From Erythrophleum ivorense (lineage: Eukaryota > Streptophyta > Magnoliopsida > Fabales > Fabaceae), in contig JAIUCV010000019.1 in assembly GCA_026724425.1 (NCBI GenBank), forward strand, positions 14,272,827 through 14,336,826: a stretch of 64,000 nucleotides of DNA. The letters are read 5' to 3'. Within the stretch, counting starts at the first letter, position 1. The number at the start of each line of letters is the position of its first letter. The notes beneath the pieces were generated by a model that was not told the origin of the DNA, made no database searches, and worked only from the letters and a program-made list of their open reading frames with translations. Below are positions 36,418 to 50,404 of the stretch, in pieces. The translations under genes were made by a program, and so were the position numbers.

Positions 36418-39400
36418 TGTAATACCATATCTTTCTAGCCTTCCTCACGCAATCAACATGCTCCATAACATGCATTGCTTAGGAGTTGTAAGAAAATGGG
36501 ATGTAAATAGATTAAAATTGTGTTGCGCTACATATGAAAATTCCATTCGATGTCACATGTGGCGTATGAGCACATACTATACTTTTCCATATCTAATTAC
36601 ATCAATACAACTCCTTTGCATCACAAAATCATGCCCACAATTCATAGAAACCAAAATGAAGCATAAAATGTGGCTATTTAATTTCAGCCAGATTTGGCCC
36701 TCTTTTTTATCAAACTTTGGAAAATCATAACTAATTTTAAAAAAATCAAAATCATGCAATATTGGTTATTCTGGGAAGCTACAGATGTCTACTTCACACT
36801 AAAAATATGCCCAGGCCATAATAGCTATCACAGAGGACTGTTGACATCCAAAATTGTCCAAAGGTCTGGCCGCATCTGGGAACTGATACAAAATTCTACA
36901 TAAAACTTTGAAAATATCCAATTAATTCCACAAAAATCCAATCCAAGCAAATGATACCAATATAGAAAGCTATGGATGTTAACTAGAGAGGACAAATATC
37001 TCTAGATCCGTTCATCAAGCTTAGACCCTGGAATTCAATGGAACAGTACTTCTGGTCAGGCAATTTTACTGATACTGGATAGAAACTTTAAAAATTCATA
37101 TCTCCCTCTCTAGACCTCCAAATGAGGTGCTTATAGTTGGCACGAGTCACTGTAATTGTCTAGTTTCTCTTTATAAAATTTCATGGCAATTGGACATCAT
37201 TTGAGTCTCGTGTGACAGAATTCAAATTCGGACCAAATGAATAGTGCAGCAGACAAAAACCAGAAAAATTGCCAACTTTGAAAAATCATCAAATATTCTG
37301 TAGATCTCCAAAAACTATGATCTTTAGCTTTCCAAAAAGCTCTCAATGAAACCTAATTGTATGCTAAATCTTAGATCAAGACTAACTCATTTGGCTAAAA
37401 AGTAATATAGGGTTCCATTATGGTCAATTTTGGCTCCATATAGGGTACCAAAATTGCCAAATGGATTTCCCTTGATCTTGGTACCTTTTGGGAAAAGTCT
37501 AAAAGTACATTTAAGACTTGTGTGAGCTGCCCAAATGGTCCCAAACCTTATGCATCTCATTTTGGCCATTCAACCCACACTTATACACATTTCCATTAAA
37601 CTTCCACATTGCACACTTTGGCATTACATACTCAAAGTAAATGCTAGAGGTCATACATCATATTCATACATCTAGACATCACATAATGGCATATTTATAC
37701 ATGTCTCAAGGGTCATAGACCATTTACAAAATCATATACATCATATGGTATAATCATGATCTTAAAATGGCAAAAGCTAAGCATATGATTGTTAATCTCC
37801 TTCCTTTAGTGTTGTTGGCTCCCATTAGCATATCCACTTAGTTCACCTAGCATGTTAGATCATTGGAGAGGAGGGGATGAGATTCAAAGAATCCCAATAG
37901 CTCATCTCCCATTCAATCATACATAATATGTATAAAGCAAGCTTTACAAATGCATGCATAGAGAAAATGGAAGTCATGGACATTTAAAAAGCAAGCTTGG
38001 CATATGAACAAATCATACAAGACATTCAAGAGCTCATTAAGTGTTTTGATTGACCTCACCCTTCTCCTCATAGATTTTGGACTTGCCTTACCTATTCTTT
38101 AAGAGCTTTGGACTCAACTATACTCTTGAGAGGCCACTTTGCTTTTGGGAGACTCTTTACTTTGTCTCAACCAAGCTCAAAGGTTCTTGCCTCATTCTCA
38201 TCATGGTGAAGAGTTTTTGGCCTATTCACACTCAAACAAACTCAAACAAACATCATGTATTTATTTGGAACATAACATGGCATCAAGAATCATGGCATAT
38301 AAAGGGATGCTAGCATACTTTTCATAGCTTGAAAATGCACATACACACATTCTAAAACAAGCTAAACACATATCCATGCATGAGAGAAGGTGGAGAGAGC
38401 TACCTTGTTTACAATCACACACTTTTTCCTTGGAATTCAAGCCTTCTCTTTTGGCTACACACCGACAAATTGGTGGAGATGGTTTCTTTTGGCCTAAATA
38501 CAATTTATGGGAGCCAATTAGGTTCATGAAATAATCTCTAGGGCCATGCAACTTGCTTAAACACTAGTTGGCTCTATAACCCCCATTATGGTTCATATTT
38601 GCACCTACTGAAGCAACACCCCTCAAATAATTTCTAGGCCTAATTCTTTCCTTTTAAATATGATTCTTGACTCCTTTTAAGCCCCTTGGAGTCATCACAC
38701 TATTAAAACAAAGGGCCTAACTGTTGCTTCTTTAGGTCATAATATGGAACCTAAGGCACCAAATCACTTTCTATGAGTTCTAAATTTTTTCCAAGGCCTC
38801 CCCTCATTTTCATTCATCAAATATGACTCAGGAATAGCCTTAGAAAATTTTAAAACTCTCCCTAGCTATATGAACTCCCTTTGGCCTAGCCTATGCATAG
38901 TTTAGGGCTCCTTGGAGTTTTCTTTATTTTCTTGAAGGATGAAGCATGTAGGGAGCATCTTATGGATCTTAGGAACTCATTTAAACTCTTAATTAAACCT
39001 AGGAATTATCACATAAGGTCAGATTTTACAAGGTGCACACAAAACCCTAGAATTTGCATATTGAAATCTAATAGTTTTTTTGATAATTCTCTTTGCATAT
39101 TCTTAATCGCCACACCCTTTTTCCTTAGATTCATGCTTGATTCTGCCTAAAAATCATCTCCTCCTAGGGTTTTCTCAAGTGGGGCGAAATGGTGGAGAAG
39201 GGAACCAAAGATGACAACCATAGGAAGAGAAATTACCTTGTTTTCTTGCTTTTTCTCACTTGAATATTGTGTTCTTTGAGCTCCTCTCTTCAAATCCAAA
39301 TTTCCCCCTTAATTTCTCCCTTAAAACAGATTTATAAACTTCATTTTAATCATAGGAAACAAAGGAGAATGGAGGAGAAGAGGTTTGGAAGAGAAAGAGC

Positions 39401-40149
39401 ATGAAAAATTACTAATTTCCATACCTTAAGCCTTTGATTTCTCCTTCTCTTTGCCTTTCGCTTGTGCGCCACTCTCCCTAGGGTTTTCCTCTGGTTTTGG
39501 GTAGAACTTGTTCGTGCAACATGAAGGGAGAAGAAGGGTGTATCATATATATAGGTGGGAGGAAGTTACACTTTTCAAAAATTCTAAATTTTCCCTTCGT
39601 TCTTGGCATTTTCGTTTCTCCTTTGTTTGATCTCATTTTTGAGAGCCGTCTTTTCCATTATGAAATTTAGGTTCCCAATTTAGTAAAATACCTTTGGAAT
39701 CACTCAATTTGGAGCTAAAATCTTACCGAACAAACCGGTCAAAGTTTAGGTCAACTGACATTGGAAAACATCCATCGGAGGGGATTTAATAGTCCCGGGG
39801 CTTTCCATGGTTTTCAGGGCCACTGAGAACCCTGGAGAACATAAAAATTTCATTTAAAAAGCCATCTTATGTGAATTCTAAAATTTGCTCAAAATTACGA
39901 AAATGCCATTACATTTCGTAGGCTTTTCGTAAGAAATTATTTCTTCATTCTAGCTCTATTTTTCTTTCCGTCTGAGCCTGAAATTCTCATTTTTAGGAGT
40001 CTAGAATACTTTCCAAATTTTTCAAGACCTTAGCTACATCATTTCAGGGGACTTTCTTTTATATCCGGTGAGTTTTATTTGTTTACGGAGAAACCGTACG
40101 TTACGTTTCTCACGTTTTTTTTCTCATTATCAGAAAATCAGATATTACA
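36418..40149 (-). mobile_element. Solo LTR A6 in gypsy internal region
   Basis: Starts TGTAATACCATATCTTTC and ends AGAAAATCAGATATTACA. The TSD agtct is exact at 36413-36417 and 40150-40154. 3732 bp, no internal part, sense strand minus. It lies between the chromodomain and integrase core of the host element and is of the same LTR family. A TATA box in minus sense is at 39545-39554. Confidence 0.94.
39545..39554 (-). promoter_or_regulatory. TATA box of LTR A6
   Basis: CTATATATAT in minus sense, at the position shared with A3, A7 and the gypsy 5' LTR, followed downstream (lower coordinates) by the proposed leader and a GGTATG-type donor near 39420. Confidence 0.55.
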
Positions 40150-40154
40150 AGTCT

Positions 40155-41098
40155 GTAGGCCACAAGCCCTACTTTACCAAGAATCTGGAAAGGATCTATG
40201 TACTTTAGACTAAGCTTTTTGCTTTTAATAGACCGACCTATCTTTATGACCGAAGACACTATAATGAAGACATAGTCTCTAATCTCAAACTCTAACAGCT
40301 GTTTATTTATCTGTAAAACTTTTCTACCTGCTCTGGGCCATCAGGAGTTTCTTTCTAATGGTCTCAATCTGTCTAAAAGTCTGATCCATTAACTCTGGGG
40401 CCTATAAGGCTCCGCTCTTCTAGCTCAACCCAATACATAAGAGACCTACACTTCCTCTCATACAATGCCTCATATGGTGCCATTTGTATACTTATATGAT
40501 AGCTATTATTATAGGCAAACTCCGCTAGAGGCAAGTATGTATCCTAGTTTTCTTTCATCTCTAAGACACATGCTCTCAACATGTCCTTTAGAGTTTGTAT
40601 GGTTCTCTCTGTCTGTCCATCCATCTAAGGGTGATAGGCTGTGCTAAATCTAAGTCTGGTACCTAGAGCATTCTATAACAATCTCCAGAAATTCGATGTG
40701 AATTTGGGATCTCTATCTAAAACTATGCTCCTAGGCACACCATGTAATCTAACTATCTCCCTGATGTACAGCTGGGCTAGTTTGTCTAGGGTATAAGTGG
40801 CTTTCATGGCTAAGAAGTATGCTAACTTTGTTAATCTATCCACTATTACCCATATTGCATCATGCCCCGGTAATGTCCTGGGTAAACCCATGACAAAATC
40901 CATAGCTATACTATCTCATTTCCACTCCGGGATATCTAGGGGCTGAAGTAACCCAACTGGTTTCTGATGTTCTATTTTCACTCTTTGACATACTAAACAT
41001 CAGGAGACATACTTTGCTATATCTATTTTCATTCGCCATCAGAACATTTTCTTTAAGTCTTGATACATTTTATTACTGCCTGGATGAATAGTGTACTT
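40155..41098 (-). pseudogene. Gypsy integrase core remnant
   Basis: Minus-strand integrase. A zinc-finger start (HPGSNKMYQDLKKMF then CLVC) is followed by the rve core with MDFVMGLPRTLPGH, DRLTKLAYFLA, VLDRDPKFTSNFW and DGQTERTIQTLKDML. The three acidic catalytic positions appear kept. Stops interrupt it at several codons, e.g. TGA for Trp in the MFW-W and EWK-D contexts. The longest open part is 40673-40903. The N-terminal side continues at 48684 after A7, whose TSD falls within the codons just before HPG. Confidence 0.93.
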
Positions 41099-42399
41099 TG
41101 TAACACCATAAATTCTAGCTCATCTCATGTTTTTAAATGGCATAATATCATGAACCATATAGGTTTCCCATAGAAAAAGTAAGGAAAATAGAATTATTGT
41201 CGCGTTACGTCATATCTAAAAATTACAATCGGTGCCACGTGGACTATGTGAGCTCATACTATACATTCTCATATTTAATTACATCAAAACAACTCATTTG
41301 CATCACAAGGTCATGTCTATAACTCATGGAAATCGGAATGGAGCATGGAATATGGAGATTTATTCTCGGTCAGATTGGCTCTATTTTCTGACCAAACTTT
41401 GAACAATCATAACTAAATCTAAAAAAATCAAAATCATGCAATCTTGGTCATTCTGAAAAGATTTGGATGTCTACGTCACAGTAAAAATATGTCCAGATCA
41501 TAACAGTCATCATAGAGGAAGTTTGACATCCAAAATGGTCCAAAGGTCTGACTGAATTCTGGAACTGTCACAGAATTTTGCAGAAAAATTTGAAAATGTC
41601 CAATTAATTTCATAAAACTCCAATCCATGCAAATGATACCAGTCTGGAAAGATATGGATGTTAACTAGAGAGGGAAAATATCTCCAAATCAGTTCATCAA
41701 GCCCAGACCTCAAAATTCAATGGAATAGTACTGCTGGTTAGGCAATTTTACTGATACTGGATAGAAATTTTAAAAATTCATATCTCCCTCTCTAGACCTC
41801 CAAATAAGGTGCTTCTAGTTGACACGAGTCACTGTGATTATCTAGTTTCTCTGTATAAAATTTGATGGCAATTGGAAATAATTTGGGCCTCATATGACAG
41901 AGTTTAATTTCGGACCAAATGAATAGTACAACAAACTAGAAACTATGAAAATTGCCAACTTTGAAAAATCATCAAATATTCTGTAGACCTCCAAAAACTA
42001 TAATCTTTAGCTTCCCAAAAAGCTCTCATTAAGACTTAATTGCATGCCAAATTTTAGATCAAGACTAACTCATTTGGCCAAAAAGTGATATAGGGTTCCA
42101 TTATGGTCAAATTTGGCTCCATATGGGGTGCCAAATTTGCCAAATGGCTTTTCCATGCTTATGGCACCTTTTGGGTAAGTCTAAAAGCACATTTAAGACT
42201 TGTGTGAGCTGTCCAAATGGTCCCAAACCTTATGCATCTTATTTTGGCCATTCAACCCACACTTATGCACATTTCCATTAAACTTCCACATTGCACACTT
42301 TGACATTATATACTCAAAGTAAATGCTAGAGGTCATACATCATAGTCATACATCTAAATATCACATAATAGCATATTTATACATGTCTTAAGGGTCATA

Positions 42400-45300
42400 T
42401 GTAACGTTTAATTTTTCGTAAAACACCGAAATGAGTCCGTTTTCAAAGCAAGTCCCTTGAGATGAGTGATTTAAGGCCAAATAAAATTGGGAGAAAATTT
42501 TAAATAATAGAAAATGAGAATTTGAGCCTTGAGTTGCCCAGAAACCAAGGTCGGAGTGATTCGAACAAATTGCCGAAAGGCCAGTGGCATTTTCGTAAAT
42601 AAGTGTAATTTTGGAAAAGCACCTAGGAGGGCTTTTTAAATGGAAATTTTGAGTTGCCCAGGGTTCTCAGAGGCCCCAATAACCATGGGAAGCCCCGGGA
42701 TCGGTAAAGCCCCTTCGGTGTACTCTTTCCGACGTCGGTTGACCCAAACTTTGACTAATTCATTTGGAAATGTTTTAGCTCTGATTTGAGTGATTCCAAA
42801 GGCATTTTATTAAATTGGGAACCTATTTGTTATGATGGAAAAGACGGTTCTCAAAAAGGAGCTAAAACAAAAGAGAAATGAAAATACAAAGTATGAAAGG
42901 GCAAAAATAGAATTTAAGTGTTAAAGGAAGCTTCCAAACTCTTTTTATAAGTCACATTCTTCCTCTCCTTCATTAAACCGACTTGCTTCTGCCCATTTTC
43001 AGAGAGAAACTCCAGCTTCTTAGGCGCACAAGAGAAGGAGGATTTTGGAGGAAGAAATTCAAGAAAAAGGTAAGAAACTTTAAGAAATTCCATATCCTTC
43101 CTTCTTGAAACTTGCTCCCCTCCTCTCAAGCTTTCTTTCGATGGTTTTAATGGAGAGTTTGGTGTTGTTTTGGGGGCAGAACAGAGAGGAAAATTTCGAA
43201 AATTGAGGGAGCAAGCCAACCAAGTGGAAGAGCAAGCAAAGAAAAGCAAGAAAACAAGGTAAAACTTCCATTCTTTGGTAGTTTCTTCCTCCCCCTCCCT
43301 CTTGCACGAATTTGGCCACCATGAGCCCAAGTCTTAGGGGCTGTTTTCTATCCAATTCATGGAGGGATTAGATGTTTTAGGTGGCAAAGATTAAGAATGA
43401 ACCAAGAGAATCAAGAAAGGAGCATTAGGAAACAAGATGGAACCATTAGGGATCCAAATGCTCCTTTGCAAATCTGATTTAACATGAATGTTCTTAGACT
43501 TAAATGAATGCTTAAATGTGCTCCTAAGATCCCTAAGAGGTCCCCCATATGCTTCTTCCTCCATGAAATCAAACAAAACCCCATTGAAAGTCATGAACCT
43601 ACAAGTTGGAAAAGTGTAGAGCACTTAAGGGGATTGTAAAAACTGATTTAATCCATAAGTTCCCTTGGCTATTTAAGTGTTCCCTTGACCTCCTACAACT
43701 CTTAACAACTTCCCTAAATGGTCCCTCCATCAAAGAAAAATCAAGAAGCCATTAAATCCCATTTATGCTCTAGGTTTCGGCCAAGTAGGGATGGCATAGT
43801 TAGGGAGAGTTTTAAATTTTTCCAAACCTATTTTTGAGTCATATGTGATGCATGAATGTGAGAGGAAGCTTTGGGAAAAATTTAGGAAGCTTAGAGAATG
43901 AGTTAGTGCTTTAGGTTCCATATTGTCACCTAAAGAAGCAACATGATGTTCGGCCCTTTGTTTTAATTATGTGATGACTCCAAGAGGCTTAAAAGGAGTC
44001 AAGAATCATATTTGAAAGGAAAGGATGAGGCCTAGAAGTCATTTGAGGGGTGTTGCTTCATTAGGTGCTTGTATGGACCATAATGAGGTTTATAGGATAA
44101 CCTAGTGTCTAAGCAAATGGTGTGACCTTAGAAATTGTTTCATAAACCTAATTAGCTTCCTTAAATCATGTCTAGGCCAAGAGGAACCTTCCCCACACTT
44201 TTTGTGGGTGTGTAGCCGAAAAGAGGAGCTTAAATTCAAAGGGAAAAGTGTGTGAATTTGTGCAAGGTAGCTCTCTCCACCTTCTCTCATGCATAGATAT
44301 GTGTTTAGCTTGTTTTATGATGTGTGTATGTGTATTTTTAGCTATGAAAAGTATGCTAGCATGCTCTTATATACCATGACTCTTGATGCCACATTATGCT
44401 TTCAAATGAACATATGATGTGTGATTGAGCTTGCTTGAGTGTGGAGAGGCCAAGAACTCTTTCCCATGGTGAGGATGAGCCAAAAACCCTTGAGTTTGGT
44501 TGAGACAAAGTAAAGAGTCTCCCAAAAGCCAAGTGGACTCCCAAAGATTGTGGTTGAGTCTAAAGATTTCAAAGAATGGGTGAGGCAAGTCTAAATACCA
44601 TGGAGAGAAGTGTGAGGTCAATCCAAATACTTGGTAAGCTCTTGAATGCCTTGTATGATGTGTTTCTATGCTAAGCTTGATTTTAAATGTTCATGATTTC
44701 CATTTTTTCCACACATGCATTCATAAAACTTGCTTGCACATATTATGTGTGATGGAATGGGAGATGAGCTATTGAGATTCTTGAATCTCACTCCCCCTTC
44801 TTAAATGTCCTAATATGCTAGGTGGACCAAGTGGACATGGCAATGGGAGCCAATCACATTGAAGGAAGAAGATGGGCACCCTTATGCTTGATTTTTGTGT
44901 TTTTGACTCATAATGAGACTTCATGATGTATATTATGATTGTAAATAGTCTATGACCCCTTGGACAAATGTAAAAATGGTATTACGTGATAGATAAATGA
45001 ATGAGTATGGTGTATATATTCTAGATCATAATGTGAGTGTTTATGCCAATGTATGCAATTGAGAAAAGCTTGGTGTAATGTGTATGAGTGAGGGTGAGGA
45101 GGCCAAAATGAGATGCAAATGGTTTGTGACCATTTGGGTATCTCCCACAAGTCTTAAATATGCTTTTAAACTTGCCCAAAAGGTGCCAAGACCAAGAAAA
45201 ATCCATTTGGCAATTTTGGTACCCAATATGGAGCCAAAATTGACCATAATGGAACCCTATACCATTTTTTGGCCAAATGAGTTAGTCTTGCCCTGAAACT

Positions 45301-46252
45301 TGTCATGCAATTAGGTCTCATTAAAACCTTTTTGGAAAGCTAAAGATCATAATTTTCGGAGACCTAGAGAATATTTGATGAATTTTCAAAGTTGGGATTT
45401 TTCATGGATTCTGGTATGGGTACTGTTCATACTGGCAGTTTTGAATTCTGTGTCACCCGATGGCCAAATGGTATCCAATGCTTATGAAATTTTATGTGAA
45501 TAAACCAGAGGTCATAAGATTTCTGTGGACACCGAGATCACCTCATTTGGAGGTCTAGAGAGGAAGATATACATTTTCGAAGGTTCTGCCCAGTATCAGA
45601 CATCTTGCCAGACCCGAGGTACTGTTCCATCAATTTTCGGGAGTTTGGCTTGATGAACTGATCTGGAAATATTTTTCCTCTCTATTTAACATCCACATAT
45701 TTCCATAGTGATATCATTTGCAAGCATTGGAATTTTTTGGAATTAGTTAGACATTTTTGAAATCCATATCAGTAAACTGTGACAGTATCAGGAACCCCTC
45801 TGACCAGTAGATGATTTCGCGTGTCAAACGCATTATATATGAAATTTTAAGACTTCTACATATATTTAGCATGAATTAGATGTCTTAAGGTTTCCAGAAT
45901 GACTGAGATTACATGTTTTTGATTTTTTAGGATTTAGTTGTGAATTTCCAAACTTTGCCCAGAAATGAGGCCAAGTCTGCCGAAAATGAATCTACATGTC
46001 TCATATCCCTTTTTGGTTTCCATGGGTTTAAAGCTAGTTTTTGTGATTTAAATGAGTTCTAATCATGCAAATAAATATGAGGATACATAAAATGAGCTCA
46101 CACAGTCCATGTGACATCGAATGGGTTTTTGGATATGATCACTTGCAAATAGAAGTCCAAATCTTCATGCCTCATTTATGAGAATTATGTGTATGTTTCA
46201 TGATAATTATGCTATTCAAAGGCATGAGATGAGCTAGAATTATGGTGTTACA
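42400..46252 (+). mobile_element. Solo LTR A8, inverted, inside A7
   Basis: Starts TGTAACGTTTAATTTTTCGT and ends GAATTATGGTGTTACA, the inverse of A7's ends. The TSD tcata is exact at 42395-42399 and 46253-46257. The A7 text rejoins as aagggtcatagaccatttac, the same as the uninterrupted A6 text near 37708, an independent empty-site check. 3853 bp, sense strand plus. TATA at 42942-42950; donor-like GGTAAG motifs at about 43068 and 43258. Confidence 0.96.
42942..42950 (+). promoter_or_regulatory. TATA box of LTR A8
   Basis: TTTTTATAA about 545 nt from the LTR start, followed by a CT-rich initiator-like stretch (ttcttcctctcc) and then aaaaaggtaagaaac at about 43064-43078, a match to a plant 5' splice site. 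Confidence 0.5.
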
Positions 46253-48076
46253 TCATAGACCATTTACAACATCATATACATCATATGGTACAATCATGGT
46301 CTTAAAGTGGCAAAAACTAAACATATGATTGTCAATCTCCTTCCTTTAGTGTTGTTGGCTCCCATTAGCATATCCACTTAGTTCACCTAGCATATTAGAT
46401 CATTGGAGAGGAGGGGATGAGATTCAAAGAATCCCAATAGCTCATCTCCCATTCAATCATACATAATATGTGCAAAACAAGCTTCACAAATGCATGCATG
46501 GGGAAAATGGAAGTCATGGACATTTAAAAAGCAAACTTGGCATATGAACAAATCATATGTTCAAAAAGCAAACTTAGTTCACCAAGTGTTTGGATTGGCC
46601 TCACACTTCTCCTCATAGATTTTGGATTTGCCTCACCCACTCTTTAAGAGCTTTGGACTTAACCATACTCTTGAGAGCCCACTTTACTTTTGGGAGACTC
46701 TTTACTTTGTCTCAACTAAGCTCAAGGGTTCTTGGCTTATCCTTACCAAAGGGAAGAGTTCTTGGCCTCTCCACACTCAAGCAAACTCAAACAAACATCA
46801 TGTATTCATTTAGAAACATAACATGGCATCAAGAATCATGGCATATAAAGGCATGCTATCACACTTTTCATAGCTTGAAAATACACATACACATATTCTA
46901 AAGCAAGTTAAACACACATCCATGCATGAGAGAAGGTGGAGAGAGCTACCTTGTGTACACTTACACACTTTTTCCTTGAAATTCAAGCCTCCTCTTTTGG
47001 CCACACACCAACAAATTGGTGGAGATGGTTTCTCTTGGCCTAGATGCAATTTATGGGAGCCAATTAGGTTCATGAAACACATTCTTAAGCTACATAACTT
47101 AGTGAAACACTAGATTGCTTTATAGGTTCTATTATGGTCTATAATTGTACCTAATGAAGCAACACCTCTCAAATGATTTCTAGGCCTCATTCTTTCTTTT
47201 CAAATATGATTTTTGACTCCTTTTAAGCCTCTTGGAGTCATTACACTATGAAAACAAAAGGCCTAGCATCATGTTGCTTCTTTATGTCATAATATGGAAC
47301 CTAAGGCACTAAATCACTTTTCATGAGTTCTAAATTTTTTCCAAGGCCTTCCCTCATTTTCATTCATCAAATATGACTCAAGAATGGCCTTAGAAGAATT
47401 TAAAACTCTCCCCCACACATAGAACCCTCCTTGCCGAGACCATGAGCATTCTTGGGCCACTTGGAGTTCTCTTAGTTTTCTTAAAGGAGGAAGCTTGTGG
47501 GGAGCATCTTAGCTGTCTCAAGAACTCATTTATACTCTTAATTAAAATTAGGAAGGATCACATAAGTTCAAAATTTGAAAGGTGCACTAGAAACCCTAGG
47601 TTTTGCATCTTGAATCCTAATGCCTATTTCATGGTTTTCTTTTCATATTCTTATTCCTCTCCATCAAATACCTAAGATTCATGCTTGGTTAGGCTTGAAA
47701 AATTAGATCTTCCTAGGGTTCTTAGTGTAGGTCGAAATGGAGAAGAAAGAAACATCAACATAACTGTCATATAATGCATTTTTACCTTGTTTCCTTAGCT
47801 AGTTTGGCTTGAATCTTGCTTTTTCCAAGCTCTTCTCTTCAAATCCGAAAATTCCCCTCTCTTCTTCCTTCAAAACAGCCCTCAAAACTTCAGAAAAATC
47901 ATGGAGAAGAAGAGATTGGTAGAGAGAAAGCATGAAAAACAATCAAATTTTCATACCTAAATGCTTGAATTTTTTCTCCTTCTTCTCTTCCCTTGGTGCG
48001 CCACTCTCCTAGGGTTTTGCTTCTGGTTTGGGGCTGGAAAATCTGAAGTGAAATGAGGGAGAGTGTGAGGCGCCAC

Positions 48077-48086
48077 CTATATATAG
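48077..48086 (-). promoter_or_regulatory. TATA box of LTR A7
   Basis: CTATATATAG, a palindromic TATA motif, in a cgccaccTATATATAgctagg context. Same relative position as in the other family A LTRs. Confidence 0.6.
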
Positions 48087-48683
48087 CTAGGGCAAAAAGA
48101 CTTTTTCAAAAATTCTAATTTTGCCCTTCATACTTTGCATTTTTGTTTCTCCTTTGTTTTAGCTCTTTTTTGAGAACCTTCTTTTCCATTATAATATTTA
48201 GATTTCTAGTTTAATAAAATGCTTTTGGAATCACTCAATTTGGAGCTAAAACCCTACCGAACAAATCGGTCAAAGTTTAGGTCAACTGATGTTAGAAAAC
48301 ATCCATCGGAGGGGTTTTAACTGTCCTAGGTTTTTCCATGGTTTTTAGGGCCTCTGAGAACCTTGGAGAACTCAAAACTTTCATTTAAAAATCCCTCCTG
48401 TGTGAATTCCAAAATTTGCTCAAAATTACGAAAATGCTATTACGTTTCATGGGCTTTTCGTAAGAAATTGTTTCTTCATTCTAGCTCCATTTTTCCTTTC
48501 ATCTGAGCCTGAGATTCTCATTTTTAAGAGTTTAGAATACTTCCCAAATTTTTTGGGACCTTAACTACATCATTTCAGGGAACTTCCTTTTGTATTTAGT
48601 AAGTTTCGTTTGTTGACAAAAAAACTGTATGTTACGTTTCTCATGTTTTCTCTGGTTTTTAGCGAACTGGATATTACATACTT

Positions 48684-49570
48684 ACTCTTATATGCCTCAT
48701 CTAATATTCTTTCTCTAATTTCTGTATTTCTAGGTACATACAGCCTATCCCTATATCTTACTATGTCATCCTCAGACAGATTGAACTCTTAGATGCTACC
48801 TTAGGCTATTTGGGTTTTAATCTTATTAATATGGTCATTTATTCTTTGGGCCTCTCTTATTTGATCCCCCAGGTTATTTTCTATTCGGCTTTCACTTATT
48901 AATAATTTCCCTGAATGCACCTCACAGGAGAGACTCATATCTCTGAATCTCTCAATCAATTCCTACTCTCGAATCATCATGCAGGCCATGTGCATGGATT
49001 TTCTACTTAGGGCATCAGCTACCACATTAGCCTTACCGAGATAGTATTTCAATGTAAAATTATAATCTTTTAGAAATTCTAACCATCTCTATTGTCTCAT
49101 ATTTAGCTCTTTCTGTTCAAATAAATACTTAAGGCTCTTATAGTCGCTATAAATTTCTATAGCTGCTCTATATAAGTAGTGTCTATATATTTTCAAAGTA
49201 AATACCACTACGGCTAACTCTAGGTCATGTGTAGGCTAATTTTCTTCGTGGGGTTTTAATTGTCTAAAAGCATAAGCTACCATTTGGCCTTTCTGCATAA
49301 GCACACATCCTAACCCTTTCTTTGAGGCATCACTATAGACTACAAAAGTTTCTCTAGGGTCAGGGAGTACTAAAACTGGGGCCGTGGTTAGCTTGTGCTT
49401 TAACTCCTGAAATCTACCCTTACATTTCTCATTCCATACAAATGGTACATTCTTTTTAATGAGCTGGGTCAGTGGCATTGCTGTCTGAGAAAAGCCTTGA
49501 ATGAACCTCTTATAATAATCTGCTAAACCTAGGAAGCTCCTGATCTTTGTCACTGTCCTAGGTCTCTCCT
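48684..49570 (-). pseudogene. Gypsy RNase H remnant
   Basis: Minus strand. RNase H of the Ty3 type: YSDASKKGLGCVLMQ near 49340, VAYAFRQLKPHEEN, then THDLELAVVVFTLKIYRHYL, YSDYKSLKYLFEQKELNMRQ, and KANVVADALSRK near 49010. These match the family's usual order. Stops follow HEEN and NMRQ (the latter at a Trp position, RQW to RQ-stop). The longest open part (49236-49553) also covers the RT thumb or connection region (FLGLADYYKRFIQGFS). Confidence 0.92.
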
Positions 49571-50404
49571 ATTGTAACACTACTCTACCTTATGGGGATC
49601 TACTGTGACCCCTGCCTAGGATATCACATAACCTAGAAATTGAACTTCAGTGAGCCAGAACTCACATCTACTAAGTTTAGCATAGAGCTGTCTCTCTCTC
49701 AAGGTCTCTAAGGCTAATCTCAAATGCTACTCATGTTCCTTTATACTCTTTGAGTAGATAAGGATATCATCTATGAAGGAAACTACAAATCTATTTAAGT
49801 ATGGCTTGAAGACTCTGTTCATGTAATCCATGAACACCATAAGGATATTCGTCAACCCAAAGGGCATAACTAAAAATTCATAATGCCCGTATCTAATTCT
49901 AAATGCTATTTTGGGAATATCTTTAGCCTTTATTCTAAGCTGATGGTATCCTGACCTGAGGTCTATCTTAGAGAATACTGATGCTCCTACTAACTAATCT
50001 AAAAGGTCATCTATGTGAGGGAGAAGGTACTTATTCTTAATGGTTATCTTATTGAGTTCCCAATAATCTATACATATTCTAAGGCTCCCATCTTTCTTCT
50101 TTACGAATAAAACTGAAGCTCCTTATGGTGAGACACTGGGTATGATAAAACCTTTCTCTAAGAGCTCTTCTATTTGTTTCTTAAGCTCAGCTAGCTTGGT
50201 AGGAACCATCCTATGCAAGGCCTTAGACACTAGACCTACCCTAGGTATAATGTTTATAGGAAACTCGACCTCTCTCTCTAGGGGTAGTCTATTAATCTCT
50301 TTAGGGAATACCTTGGGGAACTCTCTCACTATAGGAATCTCATTTATACCTTCCTTTACCTCAACCTGAACTAAAAAAAAAGCTAGGTACCACAACTATG
50401 CCCT
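49571..50404 (-). pseudogene. Gypsy reverse transcriptase remnant
   Basis: Minus strand. Motifs in order: EFPKVFPKEINRLPLEREVE (50123-50395), KKQIEELLEKGFIIPS, LFVKKKDGSLRICIDYWELN, KIDLRSGYHQLRIK, FRIRYGHYEFLVMPFGLTN, then FIDD at 49766-49777, the catalytic box equivalent to YxDD, and FLGYVIS. Stops occur after PSVSP (Trp or Gln position), HE, VIS and VE. The active-site aspartates are intact although the frame is not. Confidence 0.93.

Larger units (their letters stand above)
41099..48678 (-). mobile_element. Solo LTR A7 in gypsy pol, containing A8
   Basis: Starts TGTAACACCATAAATTC and ends ACTGGATATTACA. The TSD tactt is exact at 41094-41098 and 48679-48683. Removing it rejoins the integrase reading frame across RNase H and the HPG zinc finger. 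A8 sits at 42400-46252; about 3.7 kb remains. Sense strand minus. TATA box at 48077-48086. Confidence 0.95.

Noticed and set aside
41099..48678. A7 plus A8 as a full element with two LTRs
   Set aside because: A8 is inverted, has its own TSD, and no coding region lies between them.
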